A stretch of 64,000 bases of DNA from Agapanthus africanus (lineage: Eukaryota > Streptophyta > Magnoliopsida > Asparagales > Amaryllidaceae). The DNA is taken from the NCBI GenBank assembly GCA_030015575.1, contig JASDDO010000001.1, forward strand, positions 324,231,595-324,295,594, in the 5' to 3' direction. The number at the start of each line of letters is the position of its first letter. Within the stretch, counting starts at the first letter, position 1. This document shows positions 32,613 to 44,206 of this stretch, one piece after another. Below the pieces are notes generated by a model. That model saw nothing but the letters and a program-made list of their open reading frames with translations. It was not told the DNA's origin and did not search any database. The translations under genes were made by a program, and so were the position numbers.

Positions 32613-34832
32613 TGTAGGGTTCCTAGGCATGCTAATGAAGTCTCACAAGGCATCAACCATGCCAATTTCAAATTTTACCGGTGCCGAGAAACCCTAATAC
32701 GGATCGTTAACTCGAATTTTAGGCAAAACATAAAGCTAGTTAACATCTTAACTAAAAGTGAGAAGCTACAACCTTTGTAGATCCGGTTCTCCACTTCCTT
32801 AGCTCCACGTAGACGTCCTCTCGCTGTCCTAGTCGGATCTCAGACTCTAGCATCGGCTTCATCGGAGAAATGAGCGGACAAGTCGTCGGCTATGATGCCG
32901 AAGATGATCTACGTCGAGGTTGCACAAGATCAAGCTCCAACTTCACCAAGTTGTGAAACTTGTGAAGAAAACACCCTATACTACTTGGCAAGAGGTAGAG
33001 GGTGAAGAAATAGGAGGTGGGTTCACTTTAGAATTGGATTTCTCACTCTTTTGCTCAAGATGCCATTGATGGAATCAAGCTTTCTTTCTTGATGAAGATG
33101 ATGAAGAAGAAGAAAGAATATGATAAGTGTTCCTTTTAAAATGAAAATAAAATCAATACTTATCATATGCTAACCATGGTAAAGTGTAGAGAATAGATCA
33201 TGGTTAGTTAGAATGGTTAGGGTTAAGGAAGAAGACAAAATGGTAACAAGGTCAAACCTTCATGAAGCTTCAACTAAATACAAAGAAAGCCACCATTTTT
33301 CTTCATGATCCTTTCCAAAATCAATAAATAAATAAATGAGTAATAAAAAAGGAAACCCTAACCATTACACAACCATGGTTTAATCTTTACACAAAACACA
33401 AGTTAGCATGCAACATCAAACATGATACAATCAAGTGCACACAAAATATATCACATATACAATGTACTAATCAAGTGAGAAAATCCCTTTAAAGTGAACC
33501 AATACTAGTTAATGCAAAGTAATATATCAAATATATAATTATACATTAAATCATTAAATCAACACTTGATTCAATAATCCGGTCATGTCGCACATAACTG
33601 ACTAGTATCCAATGTATCGACTTATCGAATCGATCTTCGATTCGATAACTAGGTTATATCGCATACAATCAATCGAAACATTAATCGTGAGAATGAAATA
33701 CGGTATCACATACATGCATTATTCTCGGTCCCGCACACATCTCATATGCGCTCCTATTTCGTTTCGCTTGAGCCAGGAAACCTCTGTGTAGGACTCTAAA
33801 GACTCGTCAATACTCCGGTAGCAGATGATGATCATATCAAGCACCCACAAGCCGCAAGCGGTCTGCTAAACGTAACGGCCACCCGGGTATTGAGCGATCA
33901 GAAGATCGACGAGCTAGCCCGCTCACACTCCTGTGAATCCAACCAGTAACACTTACCGTACAGTCCGGTCTGTTCGTCTGATATGTCGCATATCAAGTCT
34001 ATGGGTGGTATACGTCAGACCCTAATAACCGATAAGTCGTGCCGATGTGAGGCTCATAACGGGTCGAGAAACTACTGGTAACACTTACCAGCAAATCTCT
34101 GATCATCCCTGGCCAGGGACTTCCCTGTTACGGCCAATCGAGCACAGCGCAACATCAACCCCCAATACCGGGAGAGACGAAACCCCTCCTATCGCTCATT
34201 GCCTCCATGTAACTCGGGACTGTACCCAAAGACCACCATTTTGCACGCCCTCATGGACGTGGTAAGGTGGAGATCAAAGCACAGTGGGAATCACACAAGA
34301 CTCTATGACGATCTCGGGTCTACAGACTAACCTGTACAAGTGTCACCTGAGAACTGCCATCTGACGTGAGGTATAATACCATCTGGGAGTTCTCGGCGAG
34401 TCCGTCCAGTGTACCCAGTCTCCACTGAGCACCCGTACAACATCTCTGATGTCAAACACCAATGGATATGGGATCATCCATCGCCCATCTCATGGGTCGA
34501 GAAGCGTATACGCTAGTCTACACTGGTATATCGATGCCCCGTCTCGATACACCCACGACTAGGGACCTTGAAGGATGTACCTATGGACTACCATGTCCCC
34601 ACTAGTATGATCTGCATCATAGTCCAGGTAGTCAAGTACACATCCTAAGGGCTTTATCAACATGTAACTATAAAACAGTTTAAAGAGACAAGTGTACATG
34701 TTAAGATAAAGAGCAACCAGATAGCATACTATCATATCGAGCAAGAAAGTCATCTCTATATATGTCCAAGCATCCAATATAATATACATCATCTGTACAA
34801 TACTGGCCTCTAGGGCATACATACAACTAACA
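32613..34832 (-). repeat. 5' LTR of C
   Basis: This 2220-bp LTR has the same termini as the H LTR (TGTAGGG ... AACTAACA) and aligns with it throughout. It contains the CCTCTAGGGCAT block near its U3 end and AT-rich stretches near 33450-33560. There is no coding content. Confidence 0.9.
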
Positions 34833-36352
34833 GTTTTGCACCCGCGCTAATCCAGACCCCGCTCTGTCGTTAGTTAAGTAATCTAACGGGTGATGACGGG
34901 ACCCAGTGGCGAATGCGGATGGCATATACGTACATTTTATTTTCGTTCTTTTCTGGTGTGATTAATTGATGGGACTGCGTTGATTCTTATCAATGCAAGG
35001 ATAAAACAAACCTATATATATGATGTTGTTGGAACCAAGTTTTTAAAACTGACATTACAGACGTTCTCTTTTGCTTTGCATCGTGGTATTCCGTTTGGGA
35101 TATCTTGCACCCCATTCGACGGGGAAAGAGCCGAGATCCCTTCACCGGGAGTGACTTCTTTAGCAAAAGTTTTCGCCACTATATATTTGTAAAACCACTT
35201 GGATTCCTTCAACGATATCAAGTTCATAACGTTAAAGGTTTTTCGCCAAAAAACGAGCCGTAGCCCTCCGTCATTTCAGATTAGCATTGCTTAGTATTCA
35301 TGCTACGTATGTCATGCTTAGCCGAGGCGTAGTGTTCGGTAGCTATGTAGTGTTTTTCTGTTGCATGGATATTCGATTGGTTAGGACAGTCGTACGGTTA
35401 TTTTAGCTCAGTCAAAGACTCGTGCGGGTGGGTCTAATGCAATCAAGAAAGTGACGGGTTGAACTTGACTAGGATCCTTTGATATGTTGGCTCAGTCATG
35501 GTCACTTGGGTCCTAGGGGTAAAAATCTCATCGGGAGTTTCAAACATACAGGAAACTTTCCAGGCTTACGCATACCTTCTAGAGTGTGGTGACTTGAGTG
35601 GCTTCCATCAGGTTATCATGCGATGATAGTTGGATCCCGATTCCCACTGATGAGTAGAATTACTCCTCGGGTGATTCCGACTAATTCTTCTATTGGGTTT
35701 GGAGGAGAATTCGAGGAAACAGTGGGAGCTATCCAGATTAGATAAAATGATTAACCATTTTGATCTAGGTTAGAGTGCACGCTGCGTGTTTCTTTTCTTT
35801 CTCTCTCTCTCTGGCTGCGACTATGACCCGACCTTTGACTAAAACTCATGAAATCAAGTTTACCGAACCTTCTTATAACACTTTGGTTTTTGGAATGTCA
35901 CGGTGTCGCATATATCATTGTCACTTCTACATCACCTTTACATTTCTCCAGAACACCCCGTATTACAACGAACATCCACTTCCATTGGATAAATCCATCA
36001 TATAGTTACATACGAACTAGAAGGAACTTTTTCGAGGATGGATTCTGGTTCTGGAGAGATTGAATAGGATTATTTGGTTGTTTATTCTCTTTACCTTCTC
36101 TCAGGTTGTGAGGGCTCCTAGGATTAGGAGAGGGTGCACCTATTGAGCTTATTGGATAGTCTTCTTCCAAACCATAGGCAGGTGCCGAACGGTAGGGAAG
36201 GAAGAAAACCAATTAAGCTTAAGTGTGGTGTACAGAAGGTAATAAGTAAAGATATATAAAAGGGATTATAATAATGGAAAAGGAAATTGCGACCACCATC
36301 TTTCATGACAAAGACCGAGTATACCCCTGATACTCCTACATCCACTTTGCTT
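34833..36352 (+). mobile_element. Element G, left part: leader and start of a decayed copia
   Basis: This plus-strand copia fragment is homologous to the F interior from about 39565 onward. It is cut on the left by C and on the right by F. It holds the conserved leader block (34833-34950), a gag-position start ATGACCCGACC near 35822 with a short readable stretch (FTEPSYNTLVFG), and the first copy of the 400-bp module. The last five bases (TGCTT, 36348-36352) are the TSD of F. The right part continues at 56424. Confidence 0.8.
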
Positions 36353-38376
36353 TGTTGGCTATAGTGCCCTCAAGGCAATTATCATAGTCGTAGGCATGTG
36401 ATCATGATGATTGAGGGATGACCTATACCGATAAAACAGTCTTACTCGAGATGATAGTATGCTATATGGTTTGTCTTTATCATCATGTATATGTTGATAA
36501 AGCCCTTAGGATCTTGCTTGACATCCAGCATTGTGATGGCGATCACATACGTGGGAGCTGGGGGTCTATAAGCACATCCTTAAATGTCCCTAGTTGTGGG
36601 AGTATCGAGACTGGGCATCAATACTCCAGTGTAGACTGGTGTATACTTATCTAGACCCTGACGAGGGGCGGTGGCCGGTCTCACAAGCCATTGGTGTTAG
36701 TTGTTCACCTAAGATAGTATGCAGGTGCTCATTGGGTTATGAATACACTGGACGGACTCGCTGGGAACATGCTAGTTAGTATTATACCTATAGTCAGATG
36801 GCAGTTCCCTGGTGACATGTGTACAGGTTAGTCTGTTGACCTGAGATCGTCATTTGTCTCGTTTGAGTTCCCACTGTGTTTTGATTACTACCCTACCACG
36901 GCTCAAAGGAGTCGTGCAAACAGGTTTTAGTTGGGTACAGTCTCGAGCCACATGGAGGCAGTGAGCGGATCGTCGGGGATTCGTCTATCCCGGTATTGGG
37001 GGTTGATGTCACGCAGTGCACGGGTGGCCATCACTAGAAATCCTCGGTTGGGGTATGTGAGAATTACCGATCCAGGATCGATAGTTTCTCAGGTAGTGAT
37101 GAGTTTCATACCGACACGAATTATCGTGTTGTTAGGGGTCTGACTTTATCCACCCCCTAGACTCGATATGCGATACTCTTAGACGAACAGACCGGACTGT
37201 ACGGATATTGTCACTGACAGGCTCAGTAGGGGTTCGGATGAGTTTGCTCGTCGGCCTTCCTTTCGCTCAATACATGGGTAGCCGTTACGTACAGCTAGTG
37301 CCGCTGACGTGCTTGTGGTTAAACCCACTGCCAGCGTATTGACGAGTCTTTAGAGTCCCACACAGAGGGTTTTCTCGGTTCAGGCGATATGGTGTAGGTG
37401 ACGTATGTTGATACATACAGGTGTCCGATTAAATATGTGCATGGACTGCACAGAATTTAATCGGGCGGTTGATAATACTAGAGGTTTAGGATTAAGCCAG
37501 ATTGTTAAATCAAGTTTTGATTTAATAATTTACATATGTATTTATATATATGTATTCTAGTATTATTGCTCACTATTCTTTTTCTCTCTTTGGCTATTCG
37601 TATTTTCGTACGAATACGCGTATGTGTATTTCGATACATGTACCGGGAAGTATTCCGTATTTGTACGGAATGGATTCTTGAAGATGCCACCTCATTATTG
37701 ATTTTATTTATAAAATCACATGTTAATAAATGAGGTGGAAATGGTGACATGGAAAGGCATGGCTTTTTAGTGAAAGCATGGTTGGACATGTAGTGATTGG
37801 TATGGTTGTGTATTTGTTTAATGAAATTGGAAATGACATTTTTTTTGTGGGGGCATGAGAGGGGGGGCACATTATGGAGGGGGCTTGCTCATTTTTGTGA
37901 TATCATTTTTTTGTGCTCTCTCACTCTCATGCTCACACAAAACACATCCATTTTCTCATGCCTTTGTTCATCACCTCCACATCTTCCATGGTTGTTCTAT
38001 GAGCATAATTTTTGAGAGAAAAATATGGTGAAACGATCCTACACTCCCCACTCTCCACTACTAGCCATTTTGAAGAGTCGGTTGGTTCGCTCGGGGAACT
38101 TGAAGCTTGCGCCGTTTCCCTCGGGTGGATCATCGGAGACGAAGGAAGACCGGCGACCAAAGTCGATCCGCATCACTAGGAGCTTGGAAATGGTTGAAGA
38201 CCCGAAGGACTTGGATAATTAGTTATAACCATTCTATCTCCTTTTGTTAAATTGCTAGCTTTAGGGTTAATGGTTTTGATCTTGTTTTATCGGGTAATGG
38301 TAGCGCCGGGTTTTAGAAAATTTTTATTCCGTATTTGGCCACGGTTCGATGGCCGGGGCGCTCCCACAACCCAACA
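36353..38376 (+). repeat. 5' LTR of F
   Basis: This 2024-bp LTR runs TGTTGGCTATAG to CAACCCAACA, with the PBS one base further on. It has a TATA-like TTTATATATATG at 37541-37552. Its U3 blocks match the other copia LTRs in reverse orientation. The open frame at 37536-37733 also appears in the 3' LTR but only because the LTR is duplicated. Confidence 0.92.
37541..37552 (+). promoter_or_regulatory. TATA-like box in the F LTR
   Basis: TTTATATATATG, about 1.19 kb into the LTR, is followed by a pyrimidine-rich stretch (CTTTTTCTCTCTTTGG). The 3' LTR has the same sequence at 55582-55593. It is a plausible core promoter; no transcript start can be seen from sequence. Confidence 0.5.
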
Positions 38377-38377
38377 A

Positions 38378-38390
38378 TGGTATCAGAGCC
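38378..38390 (+). promoter_or_regulatory. Primer binding site of F
   Basis: TGGTATCAGAGCC, intact, one base after the LTR end. Confidence 0.93.
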
Positions 38391-38552
38391 ACCCATTAAC
38401 CCCTACTAGCTAGTTTGCACAAGCTTACAATCTCGATCGATCAAAATTTCGAAAAAAAATTTCCGTTTTGCCATGTTTCTGTTGATTTCTGAAAGTGCTC
38501 CAAAAATTATTTCTAGAGGCTTAAAAATCCGTGCAGGAGATTTTTTGTGTGC

Positions 38553-38664
38553 GGAAAAAATTTGGACTCCTGAAGCCTCCAAAGCGCCGTGGAACCGCTG
38601 CACTTACCCCTTATTGGCGGCGGTTTCGCGGACATTTAGTGGCGACGGGCCATAAATTTTTTCC
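38553..38664 (+). other. Leader hairpin of F, 112 bp
   Basis: Outer arms GGAAAAAATTT (38553-38563) and AAATTTTTTCC (38654-38664) are exact complements in mirror register around 38608.5. The inner GC arms (GCGCCGTGGAACCGC and GGCGGCGGTTTCGCGG) are decayed but still largely complementary. It starts 163 bp after the PBS. Confidence 0.8.
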
Positions 38665-40181
38665 TGTAGCTCAGAACTTGGAATTGTGATTTTTTGTGAT
38701 ACATGGTTTTGGCCCAGATTCTTTTGAGTACTGGATTTGCTTTTGGGGCCTTTGCGGATAAATTTAGTCGATCAAAATTTTAACTGTGTAATTTTTCAGT
38801 ACTTTACATTTCTATCTGTGATCATGAATGTCATTTGATCGGTAAACCTTGTCTAATCGCTATAGTCCTTTTAGACGGATTTGCAAACGTGACATTCATG
38901 TTGATGTTCTGTATTGTGCTGTGATGTTGCGGATTGTCGTGGTGAATAGCCTGGGTGCAGTGGTAGTACAGTTTTGTTTTATTTGTACATTTGATATTGC
39001 GGGGCTAGCGTCCGACATGTGGACTGCTGTCACTGCCTGTTTGTATATTATTCTTTTAGGGCACGACCGGGCTGAGGTCGATGCCACCCTTGTATATCAT
39101 TTTCTTTTTGTACTAGGATTACCCCACGGTGGGGTGCACGGATAGCTTGGTTCTAGAGGGCAACATATCTGCATCTCATGGCGTTGAGACGGAGGGGACT
39201 TTACTCTAGAATTGGCAGGCTATTCGCCGCACTCGTAGGGGGTATAGGTTGACCCAAGGAGGGGTGCCCAAGTTACCGGATTCCGTGAAGTGCTGGGTGG
39301 TCCATTAACTTTGCTGAAAGGGGCTGCCTCGCTTCAGGTTTTGGCGGGTAGATTACCGCGCTCGTAGGGGTCTAGGAGTTCATTGCACAGGCTATCCATA
39401 TGATCAGGGAAACGTCGGGTTTTCAGTTGTGGCTCAAAGGAAAACCGGGGATCCTAGATTATCTGTATTGTTCTGTGATACTTATTACTTTTCTGTGATG
39501 TTGCATTTATCATGCCTGGGACGATTGTTATATATATTTATATATATTAGTAGATGTTGTATATGTTTTGCACCCACGCTAGCCCAGTCCCCGCTCTGTC
39601 GTTAGTTAAGTAACCTAACGGGTGATGACGGGACCCAGTGGCGAATGCGGATGGCATATACGTACATTTTATTTTCGTTCTTTTCTGGTGTGATTAATTG
39701 ATGGGACTGTGTTGATTCTTATCAATGCAAGGAAAACAAACATATTTATATGATGTTGTTGGAACCAAGATTTTTTAAAAAACTGACATTACAGACGTAT
39801 GCTTTTGCTTTGCACAGTGGTATTCAGTTTGGAATATCCTGCACCTCATTCGACGAGGCAAGGGCCGAGATCCCTTCATCGGGAGTGACCCCTTGAGTAA
39901 AAGTTTGCGTCAATGTAATAACCTCACTATAGTCGTTTACATTTTTCTTTGCATCGTGGTATTAAGTTTGGAATATCCTGCACCTCATTCGACGGGGAAA
40001 GAGCCGAGATCCCTTCACCGGGAGTGACCTCTTTAGCAAAAGTTTTCGCTACTATACTTTTGTAAAACAACTTGGATTCCTTCAACGATATCAAGTCCAA
40101 TACGTTAAAGGTTTTTCGCCAAAAACCAGCCGTAGCCCTCCGTCTTTTCAGATTCGTGTTGCTTAGTATTCGTGTTGCGTT

Positions 40182-40373
40182 TGTTGACCTTGTCAAGGCG
40201 TAGTGATCGGTAGCTCTGTAATACTTTTCTATCGCAAGCAAATGTGGATTGGTTAGGACAGTCGTTCGACCTTGTTGACTTTGTCAAGGGTCTGGGCGGG
40301 TGGGTCTAATGCAATCAAGATAATGGCGGGTTGAACTTGACTAGGACCCTTTGACTTGTTGACCTTGTCAAGG
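40182..40373 (+). repeat. Three iterated leader motifs of F
   Basis: GTTGACCTTGTCAAGG-type copies occur at about 40182, 40274 and 40358. They are the reverse complement of the C/B motif because F lies on the other strand. The spacing is about 91 and 85 bp, the same pair of values as in C and B. Confidence 0.8.
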
Positions 40374-40794
40374 TCACTTGGATCCTAGGGGTAAAAATCA
40401 TATCGGGAGTTTTCAAACATACAGGAAACTTGCCAGGCATGCGCATACCTTCTGGAGTGTGGTGACTTGAGTGGCTTCCATCAAGTTATCATATCATGAT
40501 AGTTGGATCCCGATTCTCACTGATGAGTAGGATTACTCCTCGGGTGATTCCGACTAATTCTCCTTGTAGGTTTGGAGGAGAATTCGAGAAAACAGTGGGA
40601 GCCATCCAGATTAGATAAAATGATTATCCATTCTGATCTAGGTTAGAGTGCACGTTGAGTGTTTATTTTCTCTCTCTCTTTGGCATCGACCATGCCCCGA
40701 CCCTAGAATATGACTCAGTGACCAAGTTAACCGAATTTTCTTAAAAACACTGGCTTTTGGATTGTCCAATTTGCATACATCATTGCCACTCCTT

Positions 40795-41560
40795 CTTTTA
40801 CCCTTTGCTTTTCTCTAGAACACCTCGTATCACTACGTGTATCCACTTCCATTGGATAAATCCATCATATGGTTATATACGAACTCGAAGGAACTTTTTC
40901 GAGGTTGGATTCTGGTTCTAGAGAAAAAGAATAAGACTATTCAGTTGTCTTTTCCTTTTACCTTCTCTCAGGTTGTGAGGGCTCCTGGGATTGGGAGACG
41001 GTACACCTATTACGCTTATTGGATAGTCTTCTTCCAAACCATAGGCAGGTGCCGAAAGGTAGGGAATGAAGAAAACCAATTAGCCTAAGTGTTGTGTACA
41101 GAAGGTAATACGTAAAGACAAATAAAGGGATTAGAAAGAGGGCAAAGAAAAATGCGTCTGCTGTTTACGACCAAACCTAGATTTTCATCGCCACTCCTAC
41201 TTCACCTTTGTATTTCTCCGGAACACCCCGTATCACTACGAACATCCACTTCCATTGGATAAATCCATCGTATAGTTATATACGAACTCGAAGGAACCTT
41301 TTTCGAGGTTGGATTCTAGTTCAGGAGAAATAGGAATAAGGTTTATTCAGTTGTCTTTTATCTTTACCTTCTCTCAGGTTGCGAGTACTCCTAGGATTAG
41401 GAGAGTACACCTATTACGCTTATTGGATAGTCTTCTTACAAACCACAGGCTAGTGCCGAACGGTAGGGAAGGAAGAAAACCACTTAGCTTAACGATGGTG
41501 TACAGAAGGTAACGACTAAAGACAAATAAAGGGATTTGGAGAGATGGCAACGAAATATAC
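40795..41560 (+). repeat. Tandem ~400-bp module at the gag position of F
   Basis: Two units, offset by about 400 bp, each contain ACACC(T/C)CGTATCACTACG, TCCACTTCCATTGGATAAATC, AAGGAAC(T)TTTTTCGAGG, CTTCTCTCAGGTTG(C/T)GAG and a GTGTACAGAAGGTAA segment. G has the same doubled arrangement (about 35935-36345 and 56429-56800). No protein is recognised. Confidence 0.75.
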
Positions 41561-42288
41561 GGTTGCAGTCATGAATCTGGATAATGGAAGAGGCATTACT
41601 AGGAATACAAAGATACCCCTTCGAAACATTTTCATGTTTCAGTTTCACTATGCGTTGTTAATAGAAAACTGATTTCCTAATTAAATACTTACTCCAGGGT
41701 ATGTATTTACCAGGTTTGATTCTCACATCTGTATGGTTTTACAGATGATGAGTGGGAGTAAGTTATTTGGGAATTAGGCGATCATCCTCATTATATCAGA
41801 ATTCGTTGTAATTGGTGATATTTGAGGAAATCGCCTGGGTACTGTTTTCAACCTACAACGCACCGGGTTTGAGTTATTCAACTCAAAGGGCTTTATACAA
41901 AGTATTGTATGTTGTCCAGTGTCCATTAGGACAAAGGGGCTGGTACTCGTACTATATTCTATTTACTTGTGACTTCTCCAATTTTAGACATGTGTTTCGT
42001 AGAAATACAAAGTCTAAGTTTTGAGAAGTTATAGGTGCAAGAATAAAGTAGAGAACCTGGTGTCGCAAGTATCGGGATTCTTCAAGGTGATCGAAAATGT
42101 AGATACTTGTGTTATGGTATTCAGTTAATAGTGATGATTTTGAGAAACTTGTTTCTCTTTCAGGTTACTCATAATTGGATGCACTCCTAAGTTGAGTAAT
42201 GCTGATCGGCCTTTCTCCATTTAGTTGACATGCACTGGAAACAGCTGCATGATTTGAATCTGGTTCCAATTAAATTAGTGCCTTTGTT

Positions 42289-42292
<4 letters not shown>

Positions 42293-42330
<38 letters not shown>
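42293..42330. repeat. TA dinucleotide microsatellite
   Basis: About 17 TA units lie within the integrase-RT relic of F. The matching place in G (near 57695) has only a short ATATATA run, so this expanded in F. Confidence 0.9.
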
Positions 42331-42333
<3 letters not shown>

Positions 42334-43949
42334 CAATTTATATCTTAACGATGTTAAGGTATAGGGAGTCGTCCGACTGATGCTTAAAACCAGAATCCGG
42401 ATAAACTCAAGGCACGTTTCAGTAATGGCTGTTTGTGGGTTATCCCGTGCTTTGACGAGGGTTAACTTTCTACCATCTGGAAGATCAATAGTGATATTGT
42501 TCTTGACTAGCCACAGTTTTAGAAAAATGGACTTTTTCAGAAAAACAGTAGTGGGAGTATGGTAGAACTGGAAGTGATTCAAGAACCATAAGCGATTACT
42601 GAAAATTTAATGAGAACCTAAAGATTCGATCAGGTTTGACATTCCATTAGCCACTCCGCATATATGGTGGGTAACCTCAGGCGCCCGAGAGGTATTTTGG
42701 TATCCTCAAGGACGGTGACAGGGAGGTTCTTGTTTACCCAGACTTGACACTACTGTTGTTCCAGACTATGAGACCCGGCAAGAGGAAAAGTATAGCGTCA
42801 TTCTAAACTAGCTTTAGAAGTGCACGTGTATATGACTCTGGCAGAGGGTTGTCGTAGTCAGTGGGAGCAGCGGAAGCATAGTGGACAAGTAGCTTGTGTC
42901 TATTTATAGACTAAAGCGGATACAGCGAAGATAGATCATCTATTTTGATGTGACAGTCATAAGTTTTTGACCTCATCAGAATAGGAGATGGAACTGTTAA
43001 GAAGGTAGTAGGGTGTCTGTCCTGGTATTCAGGATGACATACACTTTATAGGAAGTGAAATTGCTATACTACGATCGGTTGTACTGTGGTTGTCACACAG
43101 TGTTTTCTCCACATAGGATATGGATATTATATCAAGCATTCTGGTTACTAGATCTAAGGTTTTAGATCTAAATTTGGGAAGTGTCCCAATCTGAGTACTT
43201 AGACAGTATTCTAAAAGTATTTTAGAATGGACGGCTCCTGGCATGGTGGTGAACCTGCAGGTAACGGAGTCACCCTCTCTAAAGGTGTCTTACAGACTAA
43301 AGGGAGAGGGATGTGCATGATTGACATATCACTTGCTTAGGCAATTGAGTCAATCATGACATGTCAAGTACCACACCAGATGCTGTTTTTGCACTAGATG
43401 CAATAAGTTGATATATTGATCCAATCCTGGAGAAAAACGAATGGATGCAGTTTAAGAACATAAGTGGATGTTCTAGGGATTTGATAATGACGGCCTCTTT
43501 TGGGAGACGGTTATCATTCCAGGCTTCCAAGGTGACATGGATGACAGAGTGACCGTCAGAGTTTTAGTTTTCCCTCTGACGAGGGGCATTAGTTTGGACA
43601 GGTGGTCCAAGCGGATACTGAGGAAGGCATGGCACAGCATACTGATTAAGTTCAGTAGTCGATACAGTCTAAGAAGTTTGCTGGATTTGGAGTTCATTTA
43701 TGAACTGGGTCCCATCAGATATCCAGAAATATTCTAAGATGGGTATTGCTCATTTCAGGAGATAATTTTCTTCGCGAAGTTGAGATAAAGAGAGACATAG
43801 AAAGTAACACTGGAGCGGATCCACTCACTGAGGCTATTTCTCAAACGCAATAGTTTTACAAACGAGGTTTGTGAAACTGATTAGTAGAGGAGTTGGGTGT
43901 TCGGTATCACACGGGCTGTGAGTATGTGACATCGTAATAATTAGCCTTA

Positions 43950-43965
43950 AGTGCAAGTGGGAGAT
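43950..43965 (+). other. Polypurine tract of F
   Basis: AGTGCAAGTGGGAGAT directly precedes the 3' LTR (TGTTGGTT) and is identical to the PPT of A. Confidence 0.88.
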
Positions 43966-44206
43966 TGTTGGTTATAGTTCACTCAAGGCAATTATCATAG
44001 TCGCAGGCATGTGATCATGATGATTGAGGGAGGACCTATACCAATAAAACAGTCTTACTCGAGATGATAGTATGCTATCTAGTTTGTCTTTATCATCATG
44101 TATATGTTGATAAAGCCCTTAGGATCTTGCTTGACTACCAGCATTGTGATGGCGATCACATATGTGGGAGCTGGGGGTTTATAAGCACATCCTTAGATGT
44201 CCCTAG
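43966..44206 (+). repeat. 3' LTR of F, first part
   Basis: This aligns with 36353 onward of the 5' LTR. It is interrupted at 44206 by element B, with the target CCTAG (44202-44206) duplicated at 54629-54633. Confidence 0.92.

Larger units (their letters stand above)
26786..34832 (-). mobile_element. Element C: gag-less copia, 3' end removed
   Basis: This is a minus-strand copia with 5' LTR (34832-32613), PBS, a 2.86-kb leader, a pol that starts with a short non-gag N-terminus, and RT/RNase H cut at 26786 by the Athila-like insertion. The 3' LTR is missing because of the later deletion that brought D next to the gypsy element. The right end abuts sequence homologous to the F leader (39565 onward), so C was inserted in G. 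The flanking GTTTT at 34833-34837 may be its TSD. Confidence 0.88.
38391..40691 (+). other. Leader of F (no gene)
   Basis: It holds the hairpin (38553-38664), the conserved block starting GTTTTGCACCC at 39565, a doubled unit at about 39820-40040 and three inverted copies of the leader motif at about 40182, 40274 and 40358. It ends at an ATG at 40692 in the same context as the C and B starts. No protein is supported. Confidence 0.7.
40692..43949 (+). pseudogene. Decayed pol of F (protease, integrase, RT, RNase H relics)
   Basis: No frame is open, but landmarks line up with C, A and B in the right order: a protease relic near 41700-41760 (GATTCTCACATCTGTATGG against the GSGSHIC codons), an integrase relic (SYYILFTCDFSNFRHV near 41957), a linker relic (VELEVIQEPQAITENL near 42560), an RT relic near 42860-42920 (GGGAGCAGCGGAA followed by a YGLKQA-like stretch), a KEMSPKTDLER-like stretch near 43270-43310, and an end relic near 43815 (GADPLTEAISQTQ). 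About 1 kb at the gag position (40700-41650) resembles no gag and holds a tandem 400-bp module. A TA repeat lies at about 42293-42330. Confidence 0.8.

Noticed and set aside
37536-37733. Open frame of 65 codons in the F 5' LTR, repeated at 55577-55774
   Set aside because: It is repeated only because the LTR is duplicated; an equally long frame exists on the other strand and the protein is a low-complexity read of TA/CT-rich promoter sequence.
42150-42200. A third splice-like site TTTCTCTTTCAG|GTTACTC in F, near 42150
   Set aside because: It aligns with ordinary integrase codons (ILSQLTPPYT region) of C, so it is decayed coding sequence.
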